Assembly: GCA_900769905.1 (NCBI GenBank)
Contig: CAAGIL010000208.1
Span: forward strand, 1 to 12,644
DNA from: Rikenellaceae bacterium
GTDB taxonomy: Bacteria > Bacteroidota > Bacteroidia > Bacteroidales > UBA932
Direction of reading: 5' to 3'
Length of the DNA stretch: 12,644 bases
The notes below the pieces were generated by a model. It was not told where the DNA came from. It did not search any database and saw only the letters and a list, made by a program, of their open reading frames with translations. Shown piece by piece: positions 1 through 7,666 of this stretch (position 1 is its first letter; each line of letters begins with the position of its first letter). A program made the position numbers and the translations under genes.

Positions 1-318
1 AAGATAATAGCGAAGTACCTCCAGCTGGGCATAGAGCCGGCGACCAAGCAAGTATGCTACAGCAACGGCCTGAACATAGACCGAGCAGTGGAGATTCACC
101 GCTATGTGGCGGGAAGGCTACAGGACTCCTACGGAGTTGGCACCTTCCTCACCTGCGACGTTCTGGGAGCCGAGCCTATGAACATAGTCCTCAAGCTCAC
201 GCGTGGCCGCATTACCGAGCTCAGGGAGTGGCACGACTGCGTGAAACTGTCCTGCACCCCGGGCAAAACCCTGGGCAACAAGGCCAAGTGCGATTACCTG
301 CTAAGCCTTCTGAAATAG
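1..318 (+). CDS. pncB: nicotinate phosphoribosyltransferase, C-terminal part (5' end outside window)
   Basis: Reading frame 1 is open from the first base to a TAG at 316-318, giving the last 105 residues. The enzyme joins nicotinate to PRPP to make nicotinate mononucleotide, the entry step of NAD salvage in the cytoplasm. The visible part carries the typical C-terminal signature: SNGLNIDRAVEIHRY, then GRLQDSYGVGTFLTCDV, then a PMNIVLKL strand and KLSCTPGKTLGNKA. These match by eye the FSDGLDFPQMVELYRY, FGIGTRLTCDI, PLNIVIKL and KLSDSPGKT segments of E. coli PncB. The Asp usual in KLSDTPGK is Cys here. The gene converges on the GH92 gene with only 5 bp between the stops, and no terminator hairpin is visible. 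The start and promoter lie outside the window. Identification is from recalled family motifs. Confidence 0.9.
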   Translation, partial: KIIAKYLQLGIEPATKQVCYSNGLNIDRAVEIHRYVAGRLQDSYGVGTFLTCDVLGAEPMNIVLKLTRGRITELREWHDCVKLSCTPGKTLGNKAKCDYLLSLLK

Positions 319-323
319 CACCC

Positions 324-2960
324 TTAATCCTTGACGGAAATTTCGTCGATGAAGATGAAGCTCTGACCGCCGGCGCCGGGATGCCAGTCCGGAATGGTGC
401 CGAGCTGGCGGGCTATGATTTTGACGTACCTTGCCTCCTTGTCGAGCCTGAGGCCCAGTTCGTGAATCTGGATTTCGTAGTCCTGCGGATCGACTCCGCT
501 CTCCACGCTCCCCTCGTAACTGTACTCCTTCCCGTCCAGGGAGCTGTAGAACTCCACGCTGCGCGGCATCCATATCCACGAGCGCGCGTCCTGGCAGAAA
601 CCTGCGCTCAGCTCACCTATGTGCCTGATACTCAACAGGTCCACCACGGCCGTGAAGTCCCTGCCCTGGTAGCCCTGCCAGCCGCCGGTGCGCCAGTTGG
701 TGCTGCCCCGGAAACCGTCAATCAGGGCCTCGTCCCCGCCTCCGCTGTACTGCGGGTTGTAGCGTTGTCCGAGTTCTATCTTCATATCCCTGCGCACCTT
801 GCGCAAGGAGGTGCGGGTGGTGAAACTTCTCCTGCCGTCCGCTGCGACGCAATAGGCTTCAATGGTGCAGGGTTCGCTGACGACGAGCGGATTGCTGTAC
901 TCGTGCACCGTGCCCCCGTCTATGCTGTAGTATGCCTTCGCCCCCGGCTCAATGTTGCCAATGCTGACGCGCATGCTGTCCAGGATGATGTCGTTGTCCA
1001 TCTCGAACACCGGGTTCACGACTATGGTTTTCGGCATCGATGTCAGCGTCTTGAGCCCCGCTCCCGGGCACACGGGATAGCGTCCGAGCGCACTCAGGAC
1101 GTACCAGGCTGACATCTGGCCGCAGTCGTCGTTCCCGCAAAGGCCGTCCGGATCATTGCTGTAGAGCGTGGTGAGTATGCGCTGCACGAGCTCCCGGCTC
1201 AGTTCCGGGCACCCCAGCAGCTCGGGAATCCAGGCGATGTGGTGGCTCGGCTCGTTGCCGTGGGCGTATTGGCCGATTTGCCCGGTAATGTCGGCCTGGG
1301 TGCGGCCGCTGGTCTTCTCCGGGGCGCGGAAGAGCGAATCGATGCGGGTCAGGAACGCCTCCCTGCCGCCGTGCGCCTCCATCAGCCCGACCAGGTCGTG
1401 AGGCACAAAAAAGCTGTACTGCCAGCTGTTGGCTTCGGTGTAGTGGTTGTTGACCTCGGTCGGGTGGAACGGGGTCACGAAGCGCCCGTTGAGCCGCGCA
1501 CGCATAAAACCGGTCTGCGGGTCGAACACGTTGCGCCAGTACTGCGCCGAGCGCATATATTCCTCATACTCCTCATTCCTGCCGAGCATCTTCGCCACCT
1601 GCGCCACGCACCAGTCGTCGTAGGCGTATTCCAGGGTCTTGGACACCGACTCGTGTTCGTCGTCGGCAAGCACCAACCCGTTGCGGCGGAAGCTGTCCAG
1701 CCCGAACTCCCCGTTGCGCGAGGAGGCCAGCATAGCCTCGAAAGCCTCCTCCAAATCGAAGCCTCCTATACCCCGCGCTGCCGCGTCGGCGATTACCGGG
1801 GCCGCGTTATAGCCTATCATACAATTGGTTTCGTTGCCCCAGAGCTCCCAAACCGGGAGCTTTCCGGCCTCGCGGTAAATCGAGATGAAGGAATTGATGA
1901 AGTCGGCGGTGCGCTCCGGCTCCAGCTCGCAGAGCAGGGGATGCAGGCCCCTGAACGTGTCCCAGAGGGAGAAGATTGTATAATGCTCGTACGGGGTACC
2001 GTCGCTGCGCAGGGCCCGGTGCACCTGTCTGTCCATGCCGCGGTATTCCCCGTTCGCGTCGGAGTACAGGGAAGGGTGGATGGCGCAATGATACAGGGCC
2101 GTATAGAAGACCTCGGGCGAAGGGAAGCCTGCCGGTGGTGCGAGTTTGGAAAGGAATGATTCCCAGGCGTTTACGCAATCTTTGAGACAAGAGTCGAAGT
2201 CTGTGCCGGCCTCCGCATCAAGATTCATTTTCGCGTTCTCGACCGATACGGAGGACAAGCCTACCTTCACCTCCACCTTCCTGCAACGCCTGGAAAAAGT
2301 CAGCAGCGCCGCAGTGCCCTCGGTATCTGTGAGGCTGCGCTCGAAGGGTTCGCTGAACTCGGCGTAGAAATAAACGCTCTGGTCTGTTGCCCAGCTCCTG
2401 GACCTGCGGTGGCCGGTGACAACCCTCCTGCCGCTGGTGTGAAGCTCCGCGTCGAGCACCTGGTCCCTGTGCTTGAGGTCGATGACGATTTGCGGGGCGC
2501 TACCGGGCGCGAAAATGTATTCGTGGAACCCCGCCCTCCTGCCGGCACTGAGCTTTGCCGTCACGTCGTAGCGCTCCAGCTTCACCTCATAATACCCCGG
2601 GCTCGCCTTCTCGCTCGCGTGGGAAAAGGCGGATGCGTAGTCCTTCCTTCCCGCCGGGGCATCGAAACCCCTGACCGGCATCACCAGTATGTCGCAAAGG
2701 TCATCGCAGCCCGTGCCGCTGAGGTGGGTGTGGCTGAATCCGTAAATCAGCGAATCGGAGTAATGGTAGCCGCTGCAACCGTCCCAGTTGCCGCTGTCGG
2801 GACGGGTATCCGGGCTGAGCTGCACCATACCGAAGGGGTAGGCGGCACCGGGGAAGGTGTGCCCGTGGAAATCCGTCCCCACGAAGGGGTTGACCAGGGA
2901 GACCAGGGAGGTCAGCAGGGCCAGGAGCGGCAGCTTCACTGCGAGAAGAATGCTTGTCAT
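324..2960 (-). CDS. exported GH92 family alpha-mannosidase with C-terminal carbohydrate-binding-like modules
   Basis: Predicted exo-acting, calcium-dependent alpha-mannosidase (GH92; linkage not readable) of 878 aa that trims mannose from N-glycans or mannans outside the cytoplasm. Residues 1-23 form a short hydrophobic export signal. The catalytic module starts at once with NPFVGTD and FHGHTFPGAAYPFGMVQLSPD (24-51, split here by its Asp-Phe), GCSGYHYSD and GFSHTHLSGTG. The (alpha/alpha)6 part shows SLWDTFRGLHPL (331-342), TEANSWQYSFFVPHD (508-522, with E509 as expected acid), GNEPSHHIAWIP (568-579) and GNDDCGQMSAWYV (609-621, Asp pair as expected base). Residues about 640-715 resemble the Fn3-associated (chitobiase C-terminal) fold with YYSIDGG. 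Residues about 725-878 resemble a discoidin/F5-8 type C module. The usual GH92 tail after YPVCPG (GSPLF-type strands) is not recognisable. It lies 39 bp downstream of the lipoprotein gene, so the two are probably co-transcribed. Confidence 0.93.
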   Translation of the reverse strand: MTSILLAVKLPLLALLTSLVSLVNPFVGTDFHGHTFPGAAYPFGMVQLSPDTRPDSGNWDGCSGYHYSDSLIYGFSHTHLSGTGCDDLCDILVMPVRGFDAPAGRKDYASAFSHASEKASPGYYEVKLERYDVTAKLSAGRRAGFHEYIFAPGSAPQIVIDLKHRDQVLDAELHTSGRRVVTGHRRSRSWATDQSVYFYAEFSEPFERSLTDTEGTAALLTFSRRCRKVEVKVGLSSVSVENAKMNLDAEAGTDFDSCLKDCVNAWESFLSKLAPPAGFPSPEVFYTALYHCAIHPSLYSDANGEYRGMDRQVHRALRSDGTPYEHYTIFSLWDTFRGLHPLLCELEPERTADFINSFISIYREAGKLPVWELWGNETNCMIGYNAAPVIADAAARGIGGFDLEEAFEAMLASSRNGEFGLDSFRRNGLVLADDEHESVSKTLEYAYDDWCVAQVAKMLGRNEEYEEYMRSAQYWRNVFDPQTGFMRARLNGRFVTPFHPTEVNNHYTEANSWQYSFFVPHDLVGLMEAHGGREAFLTRIDSLFRAPEKTSGRTQADITGQIGQYAHGNEPSHHIAWIPELLGCPELSRELVQRILTTLYSNDPDGLCGNDDCGQMSAWYVLSALGRYPVCPGAGLKTLTSMPKTIVVNPVFEMDNDIILDSMRVSIGNIEPGAKAYYSIDGGTVHEYSNPLVVSEPCTIEAYCVAADGRRSFTTRTSLRKVRRDMKIELGQRYNPQYSGGGDEALIDGFRGSTNWRTGGWQGYQGRDFTAVVDLLSIRHIGELSAGFCQDARSWIWMPRSVEFYSSLDGKEYSYEGSVESGVDPQDYEIQIHELGLRLDKEARYVKIIARQLGTIPDWHPGAGGQSFIFIDEISVKD

Positions 2961-2999
2961 ATGCCGGGGTGTTAGCGTTGTCCTTACGACCGGACGCTG

Positions 3000-5267
3000 C
3001 TACTCAACGACTTTTACAGCTCTGATGGCCTGCCCGCGGTAACGGTCGGACCCGCCCATATACTCTATGATGGTTTCTACCGTCCAGGTCTCCGGTATGG
3101 AGGCCATTACATTTGGAGAGAAGTTCATGTTGCAGTATTTGTCGAAGTCCGGAGCCTTGATCAGGACGGAGGCTGTCATATAATACTTGCAAGGGAAGAA
3201 CAGGGTCTTGCCCGTTATCTTGCTGGTATAGATGTATCCCTTCACTCCGTTTCTGCTTCCTTCTTCCCTGGTGCAGTTCAGCTGGAGTGCGGCCCAGTCA
3301 TCGACGGTAGGGGTCCTGTATCCTTCTCCGAGAGCTGCAATCACTGCATCATCTTCAGGCAGAAGTGTGCTGAGCTTGTCTGAAGAATTGTATTTTGAGT
3401 ACAGGCAGCGTCCCTTGCTGTCCTGACGATAATGGTACTTGCTGTTCTCGAAGGTGTATTCTTCCTTCGTTTCGGTTTCGCCCCAGGCATACTTGCTGCC
3501 CTCAAGTTCAGGCACTTCGGAGCCCAAATCCCAGGAAGCCCAGAGTACGCCCGTGCCCATATCCACATAAGGCTCCACAACGTCGGACTCTGTCGTGAAG
3601 CTGAATACCTCACCCAGATACAGGCCGTTCGTGGTTGTGCCTACATAAGCCCTGACATAGTACTCGCAGGCCGGTGACAGGTTGGTCAGATCCATAGTGA
3701 AGGTGCCTCCGGTGCTGCCGAAATTCTCTTCAGCGAAAAGGGTCTTGAATTCAGGATCGGAAGATACCTGCATACCTATGCCCTCGTATGAGATTTGCGC
3801 ATCGTCTATGTCGACGGTAAGGGAGATGGTGGCGCTGTTGGTGGTCACGTCAGTTGCCTTGAAATCAGTATATTTGAGGTCCGGACCGTCTTTCGGTCTC
3901 GCGGCGCGCACGCCTCGCACTCCCATTCCCACGAACCTGTATGCGTAGGTGTTGAGTACCCCGCCCCACTGCGATTCCGTCTCGAACGCACCGGCTCTCA
4001 GGGCATCGTCAACGGAGGCTTTGCAGGACCAGAGCATAATGCATTGGCCCTGGTAGAGGGACTGTTCATTTTTCATTCCGTTGAACGGGATGAACATGGA
4101 GTTGCCGTTCTTGCCGGTGACAAGCAGACCCTTGACCCCGTTCAACTCGTAGATTGACGGGTTGAGGTCCTTGAGCTCGCGGATTTCCTCCACGGTAGGC
4201 ATTCTCCACTCCTCTCCGAGGGTGATGGTTGCAATGTCGTCCTCAGCGTCGAGTATTGTCTTGTTGTCTATCTTGATGGCGGTCTGCGGATATCCCTCCT
4301 CGCGCTGCGTAGTGTGGTACTTGTTGTAACGGAGCTTGTAGTTGCTCAGGGTATATGTTTCCTTCTCGGAAGTCTCGCCCCAGGCGTAATAGTTGCCGTA
4401 CTCCTCAGGCTTGGTGGCACCTATGTTGCAGCCCCACCAGTTTACGCTCAGGCCGAGGTCAACTTCTCCGGCAGCGATGACAGGCTCATCAGAGGTCTGG
4501 AAGGTTTTCAGTTCGCCGTAGTATACGGTCTCGGACTCGTCTATCCATACAAAAGCCCTGTAATAGTACTTCGTGGCAGCTTTCAGGTCGCTGATCTGGA
4601 TTTCATTGTATTCTCCGTCCACTGGGGTCTGGCCGGCCTTGAATGATACTCCCAGGGCGATGCCGCAGTCGTGGTAGTCCGTGGAGCTTTCGCCGACGGT
4701 AGGAACCACAGGCATCGTGTTCACGTCGCTGTAGCATATGCCTCCCATTACATAGGATTCGAAGGAAGGCAGTTTGTCGGAGTTGATCATCGACATGCCG
4801 CAGTAAACCTGTTGTGCTGAAATGCCGCTCGTCTCTCCGGTCACGGCGAAAACAATCTCCGGCTCTTCCTGCTCAACGACCAGGTGCATCACGTCCTTCT
4901 TCCCGTCAACAGTCACGCTGATGTCCGTTTCTCCTCCCGACAGCAGGGTTACGACAAGTTCCGCAGGATAGCCTACGGCCTTTGTGCCTCCCTTCAGCTT
5001 TGCTTCGGCAGTCGCAACCGACGGATCCGAGGAGGTGGCGGAAATGCTTTTTACCGTTGCGTTCTCGGGGTTGAAGGAAATATTGAACACCAGTGGGGTG
5101 TCTGAGAAAGGAACGGTCAGGCTGCTGCCGTCCAAACCGACTATGGAAACGCTCTGGACAGGCACACTGCTGCCTGAGTTGTCCGGCTTTTCGCAAGATG
5201 CAAACAATGCAACGCCCAGGCCTATGCAGGCGAGCAGCGTTCTGAAAGTATGAATAGCTTTCGTCAT
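3000..5267 (-). CDS. multidomain surface lipoprotein (Ig-like, FN3-like and two FISUMP-type domains)
   Basis: 755-aa lipoprotein, probably outer-surface anchored. The ATG at 5265-5267 is chosen because it is followed by a signal peptide ending in LFASC (lipid-bearing C25). The frame stays open back to 5597, but that stretch overlaps the divergent transporter gene. After EKPDN, an acidic type of sequence seen on exported Bacteroidetes lipoproteins, come: a Big-like Ig domain (about 35-132, with SVSIVG and SSDPSVATA), an FN3-like segment (about 135-258, ATKYYYRAFV), a domain with VDLGLSVNWWGCNIGA, YYAWGET and EEWRMPTVEE (268-458), another FN3-like segment (about 462-559, CEYYVRAYVG), and a second copy of the first domain (567-753, YVDMGTGVLWASWDLG, KYAWGET, GYRTPTVDDW). 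The repeated domain is the common Bacteroidetes paralogous (FISUMP/DUF1566-like) type, of unknown biochemical function. The next gene is the GH92 mannosidase, so glycan binding is a reasonable guess only. Confidence 0.85.
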   Translation of the reverse strand: MTKAIHTFRTLLACIGLGVALFASCEKPDNSGSSVPVQSVSIVGLDGSSLTVPFSDTPLVFNISFNPENATVKSISATSSDPSVATAEAKLKGGTKAVGYPAELVVTLLSGGETDISVTVDGKKDVMHLVVEQEEPEIVFAVTGETSGISAQQVYCGMSMINSDKLPSFESYVMGGICYSDVNTMPVVPTVGESSTDYHDCGIALGVSFKAGQTPVDGEYNEIQISDLKAATKYYYRAFVWIDESETVYYGELKTFQTSDEPVIAAGEVDLGLSVNWWGCNIGATKPEEYGNYYAWGETSEKETYTLSNYKLRYNKYHTTQREEGYPQTAIKIDNKTILDAEDDIATITLGEEWRMPTVEEIRELKDLNPSIYELNGVKGLLVTGKNGNSMFIPFNGMKNEQSLYQGQCIMLWSCKASVDDALRAGAFETESQWGGVLNTYAYRFVGMGVRGVRAARPKDGPDLKYTDFKATDVTTNSATISLTVDIDDAQISYEGIGMQVSSDPEFKTLFAEENFGSTGGTFTMDLTNLSPACEYYVRAYVGTTTNGLYLGEVFSFTTESDVVEPYVDMGTGVLWASWDLGSEVPELEGSKYAWGETETKEEYTFENSKYHYRQDSKGRCLYSKYNSSDKLSTLLPEDDAVIAALGEGYRTPTVDDWAALQLNCTREEGSRNGVKGYIYTSKITGKTLFFPCKYYMTASVLIKAPDFDKYCNMNFSPNVMASIPETWTVETIIEYMGGSDRYRGQAIRAVKVVE

Positions 5268-5302
5268 AAAACTTATAGTTTTTACCAATATTCTACCTCC
5301 GC

Positions 5303-5310
5303 CAAAGTTA
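5303..5310 (-). promoter_or_regulatory. -7 box of the lipoprotein/GH92 promoter
   Basis: On the minus strand this reads TAACTTTG, a perfect match to the Bacteroidetes TAnnTTTG -7 element. It sits 35 bp upstream of the ATG at 5267, giving a leader of about 30 nt. The -33 element is weak: the nearest candidate is ATTG at 5337-5334, with a 23-bp spacer against the usual 19-21. That candidate overlaps the palindrome at 5326-5337. Confidence 0.6.
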
Positions 5311-5325
5311 GGAAAAAAATTTGTA

Positions 5326-5337
5326 ATTGATATCAAT
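5326..5337. repeat. 12-bp perfect palindrome ATTGATATCAAT in the divergent promoter region
   Basis: ATTGATATCAAT equals its own reverse complement. It lies 16 bp upstream of the -7 box of the lipoprotein gene, where the -33 element would be, so a dimeric regulator bound here could control that promoter. Nothing in the window identifies the regulator. A 12-bp AT-rich palindrome can also arise by chance. Confidence 0.4.
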
Positions 5338-5354
5338 CTTTCCGTTATTTGGCG

Positions 5355-5401
5355 ATTTGCCCTTCGATGCCGGGCAAATGTTTGTAAATGAGAGGCAAAT
5401 G
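5355..5401 (+). promoter_or_regulatory. three GGCAAAT half-sites around the MFS promoter (candidate operator)
   Basis: ATTTGCCC (5355-5362) and GGGCAAAT (5372-5379) form a perfect 8-bp inverted repeat with a 9-bp centre just before the -33 TTTG. A further GGCAAATG at 5394-5401 repeats 5373-5380 exactly, 21 bp on (two helical turns), and falls between the -33 and -7 boxes. Such spacing suits a regulator binding one face of the DNA. The identity of the regulator is unknown. Confidence 0.5.
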
Positions 5402-5412
5402 ACATAATTTTG
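5381..5412 (+). promoter_or_regulatory. promoter of the MFS-hydrolase pair
   Basis: TTTG at 5381-5384 and TAATTTTG at 5405-5412 are separated by 20 bp, a full match to the Bacteroidetes sigma-ABfr promoter pattern (TTTG, 19-21 bp, TAnnTTTG). Transcription would start near 5419, leaving a leader of roughly 78 nt before the ATG at 5497. Confidence 0.75.
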
Positions 5413-5496
5413 CGTCCTGTAAATCCTGACTGCCGGGCGGCTGCGTGCCGGGCCCGTGCAGAAGTTGGTTGTAGGGAATCTGGCAAACGTTGAAAT

Positions 5497-6708
5497 ATGG
5501 GTAAAAGGAAAAAGATGTCGCGTGCGATGCTGTTCATTCTGCTGTTCGGCATCGTCAGTATGTTTTCCGATATGACAAAAGAAAGTGCCGAGAGCATACG
5601 CGGCGCTTTTCTCTCGCTTATGGGTGCATCGGCCGCAACAATAGGCCTGGTGTCCGGACTTGGGGAACTTGTCGGCTACTCGCTGCGTTTCGTTTCCGGC
5701 CGCTTTGCCGACCGTACGCGCAAGTACTGGCCTATAGTCATAGCCGGGTATTGCCTGGAGTTGATTACCATCCCTGCCCTGGCATTCGTGGGGGAGAACG
5801 GATGGGTTGCCGCCTGCATCCTGCTGGTGGTCCAGAAATTCGGCAAGGCCATCAAGAAGCCGGCCAAAGACACCGTAGTATCATTCGCGGCCTCGCAGGA
5901 AGGAGCCGGCAAGGCTTTCGGCCTGCAGGAACTCCTTGACCAGCTCGGTGCCGTGCTGGGCCCCCTGCTCCTATACGTCATAATGCTTTTCAAGACGGAC
6001 GGCAGCACCTTCGAGCGCTACAGCTTCTGTTTCCTCGCCCTTGCCGTTCCGGCCGTGGTCACCCTGATTCTGCTCGTTGTCACGAGGCTGCATTTTCCCA
6101 ACCCGGAACAGTTCGAGCCGGACGCCAGGGAATATGTGCCCCTGCGCGCCGGGAAATGCTTCGTGCTCTATATCATTGGGATAAGCCTTTTTGCTTTCGG
6201 CTTCCTCGACTATTCGCTCGTGGCAATGCACGTGAACAGGGCATATTCCGGACTGATTTCCGCGGACGTGCTTCCCCTCCTGTACAGCGCTGCTATGTTC
6301 GTCGATGCAGCGGCAGCCCTGCTGTTCGGGTACCTGTATGACCGCTGGGGTATGAAGGTTCTCGTGATTTCGGCCGTCATTGCCGCTCCGTTCAGTTTCC
6401 TGGTGTTCCTCGGCCACTCCGTCCCGAGCCTGATTGCCGGCGTGGTGATGTGGGGAGTTGGTATGGGTGCGCAGGAATCCATACTCAAGGCCGCCGTGAC
6501 CGATATGACCCCGAAGTCGGGCCGCGCATCCGGTTTCGGCGTCTTCTCCCTTGCCTTCGGCCTGGCCTGGTTCCTCGGCAGCTGGTGCCTCGGTGCGCTG
6601 TACGACATCAACCTGCCGCTGATGGCTGCCGTATCCGCTGCCTGTCAGCTCCTTGCCATTCCTTTCTACATCCTTTCCTCCCCGAAAGGGTCCGCGAAAC
6701 AGAATTGA
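5497..6708 (+). CDS. major facilitator superfamily transporter
   Basis: 403-aa inner-membrane protein with about twelve hydrophobic segments. It begins with the basic end MGKRKKMSR followed by the first membrane helix. The loop between helices 2 and 3 carries the MFS motif A form GRFADRTRK (68-76), and the matching position in the second half carries GYLYDRWGMK (278-287), as expected of the two six-helix halves. A polar central loop (about 197-220) separates the halves. MFS proteins move small solutes by proton coupling or facilitated exchange, and the substrate cannot be read here. The gene follows a full-consensus promoter. A lipoprotein hydrolase gene starts 12 bp after its stop, so the two are probably one transcript, and the transporter may handle a substrate or product of that hydrolase. 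It does not resemble SusC or an ABC permease. Confidence 0.88.
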   Translation: MGKRKKMSRAMLFILLFGIVSMFSDMTKESAESIRGAFLSLMGASAATIGLVSGLGELVGYSLRFVSGRFADRTRKYWPIVIAGYCLELITIPALAFVGENGWVAACILLVVQKFGKAIKKPAKDTVVSFAASQEGAGKAFGLQELLDQLGAVLGPLLLYVIMLFKTDGSTFERYSFCFLALAVPAVVTLILLVVTRLHFPNPEQFEPDAREYVPLRAGKCFVLYIIGISLFAFGFLDYSLVAMHVNRAYSGLISADVLPLLYSAAMFVDAAAALLFGYLYDRWGMKVLVISAVIAAPFSFLVFLGHSVPSLIAGVVMWGVGMGAQESILKAAVTDMTPKSGRASGFGVFSLAFGLAWFLGSWCLGALYDINLPLMAAVSAACQLLAIPFYILSSPKGSAKQN

Positions 6709-6720
6709 CTTTCCTGGGAT

Positions 6721-7515
6721 ATGATGAAAAAATTAGCGCTATTTTTCGGGATGCTTGCCGCCCTTTGTTCCTGCGGGCGGAGTACCCGCATTGATGTTTC
6801 CAAAGATATTCCGTTCGCACAGTGCAGGGATTGCAACGGGGATGAGGTGACCTTGAAACTGGATGTGTACAGGCAGGGTACAAAGCGTGCACCGGTGATC
6901 CTTTGGGTGCACGGTGGCGGGATGTACGTGGGGAGCAAGGATGCACACTGGGACCCGGTCAGTTTCCTGGCGGAGGCGATGATGTTGCGAGGATATGTCT
7001 TTGTATCAATGGATTACAGGCTTAACCCGGAATGGGAGGAGCAGGACGCTTTCCGGGAAACGATAACTAACGCTGCGATGGACGTGGCTTCGGCCGTGGA
7101 GTGGATCAGAAGCAATGCGCGGAGCTTTGGTATGGATCCGGAAAAGATAATCCTGGCGGGACATTCCGCAGGTGCGGAGATTGTCGCCAACTATTACTAC
7201 AGCGACAGTCTGGTTGAAGATGACGCGAGCGACAAGGGCGGAATCGTGGCCGTGGTGCCGGTAAGCGGCAATCGCCTGTTCTATGACAGCGAGCACAATA
7301 GCGGTGCGGGTCAGGCTCCGTGTCTGATCATTCACGGTGATATGGATGACATCAACCCTCTCGCCGACGCGGAGACCTTGTGCTCCCAGCTGGGAAGCAA
7401 GGCGCGTATGGCTGTGATGCCGGGGAACGGCCATACCTGGACCGAAACCGATGCCCAGAAAGCCTTCCTGACAGACAATATGAGCCGCTTTATCGCTGAG
7501 GCTGTGTCCCGGTGA
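6721..7515 (+). CDS. lipoprotein alpha/beta hydrolase (esterase/lipase type)
   Basis: 264-aa predicted esterase anchored as a lipoprotein. The signal peptide ends in ALCSC with lipid-bearing C18. The fold shows the HGGG oxyanion motif (64-67) typical of the hormone-sensitive-lipase/BD-FAE-like group, the nucleophile elbow GHSAG (147-151, S149), a loop HGDMDD (205-210, D209 the likely acid) and GNGHTW with H238 as the likely base, so the catalytic set looks complete. Such enzymes remove acetyl, feruloyl or other acyl groups, but the substrate is not evident. The start could be either ATG of the ATGATG at 6721 or 6724, which changes the protein by one Met. It sits 12 bp after the MFS gene in the same direction. 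No terminator is visible after it. Confidence 0.88.
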   Translation: MMKKLALFFGMLAALCSCGRSTRIDVSKDIPFAQCRDCNGDEVTLKLDVYRQGTKRAPVILWVHGGGMYVGSKDAHWDPVSFLAEAMMLRGYVFVSMDYRLNPEWEEQDAFRETITNAAMDVASAVEWIRSNARSFGMDPEKIILAGHSAGAEIVANYYYSDSLVEDDASDKGGIVAVVPVSGNRLFYDSEHNSGAGQAPCLIIHGDMDDINPLADAETLCSQLGSKARMAVMPGNGHTWTETDAQKAFLTDNMSRFIAEAVSR

Positions 7516-7609
7516 GCAGGTTTTTGTCGGCATGGTTTTCCATACGCGGAACATTCTCGTAAAAGAAGAAAGAATATAATAAGGCGGAACCTGATTTTTT
7601 TGATCCTGA

Positions 7610-7641
7610 ATTGGCAATACGGCAAAATGTCAGTATCTTTG
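7610..7641 (+). promoter_or_regulatory. promoter of the DUF5131 gene
   Basis: ATTG (7610-7613, one mismatch to TTTG) and TATCTTTG (7634-7641, perfect TAnnTTTG) are separated by 20 bp. The predicted start of transcription near 7648 leaves a short leader of about 19 nt before the ATG at 7667. Confidence 0.65.
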
Positions 7642-7666
7642 GAGGAATCGAGAGAGACAAGCAGTC

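Noticed and set aside
54..1112. 352-aa plus-strand frame opposite the GH92 gene (also 1239-2159 and 2409-2975)
   Set aside because: Antisense shadows caused by high GC in the GH92 gene; no family motifs, while the minus strand shows continuous GH92 motifs.
5268..5597. 110-codon upstream extension of the lipoprotein frame
   Set aside because: It overlaps the divergent MFS gene and its promoter, and would bury the clear signal peptide and lipobox that start at 5267.
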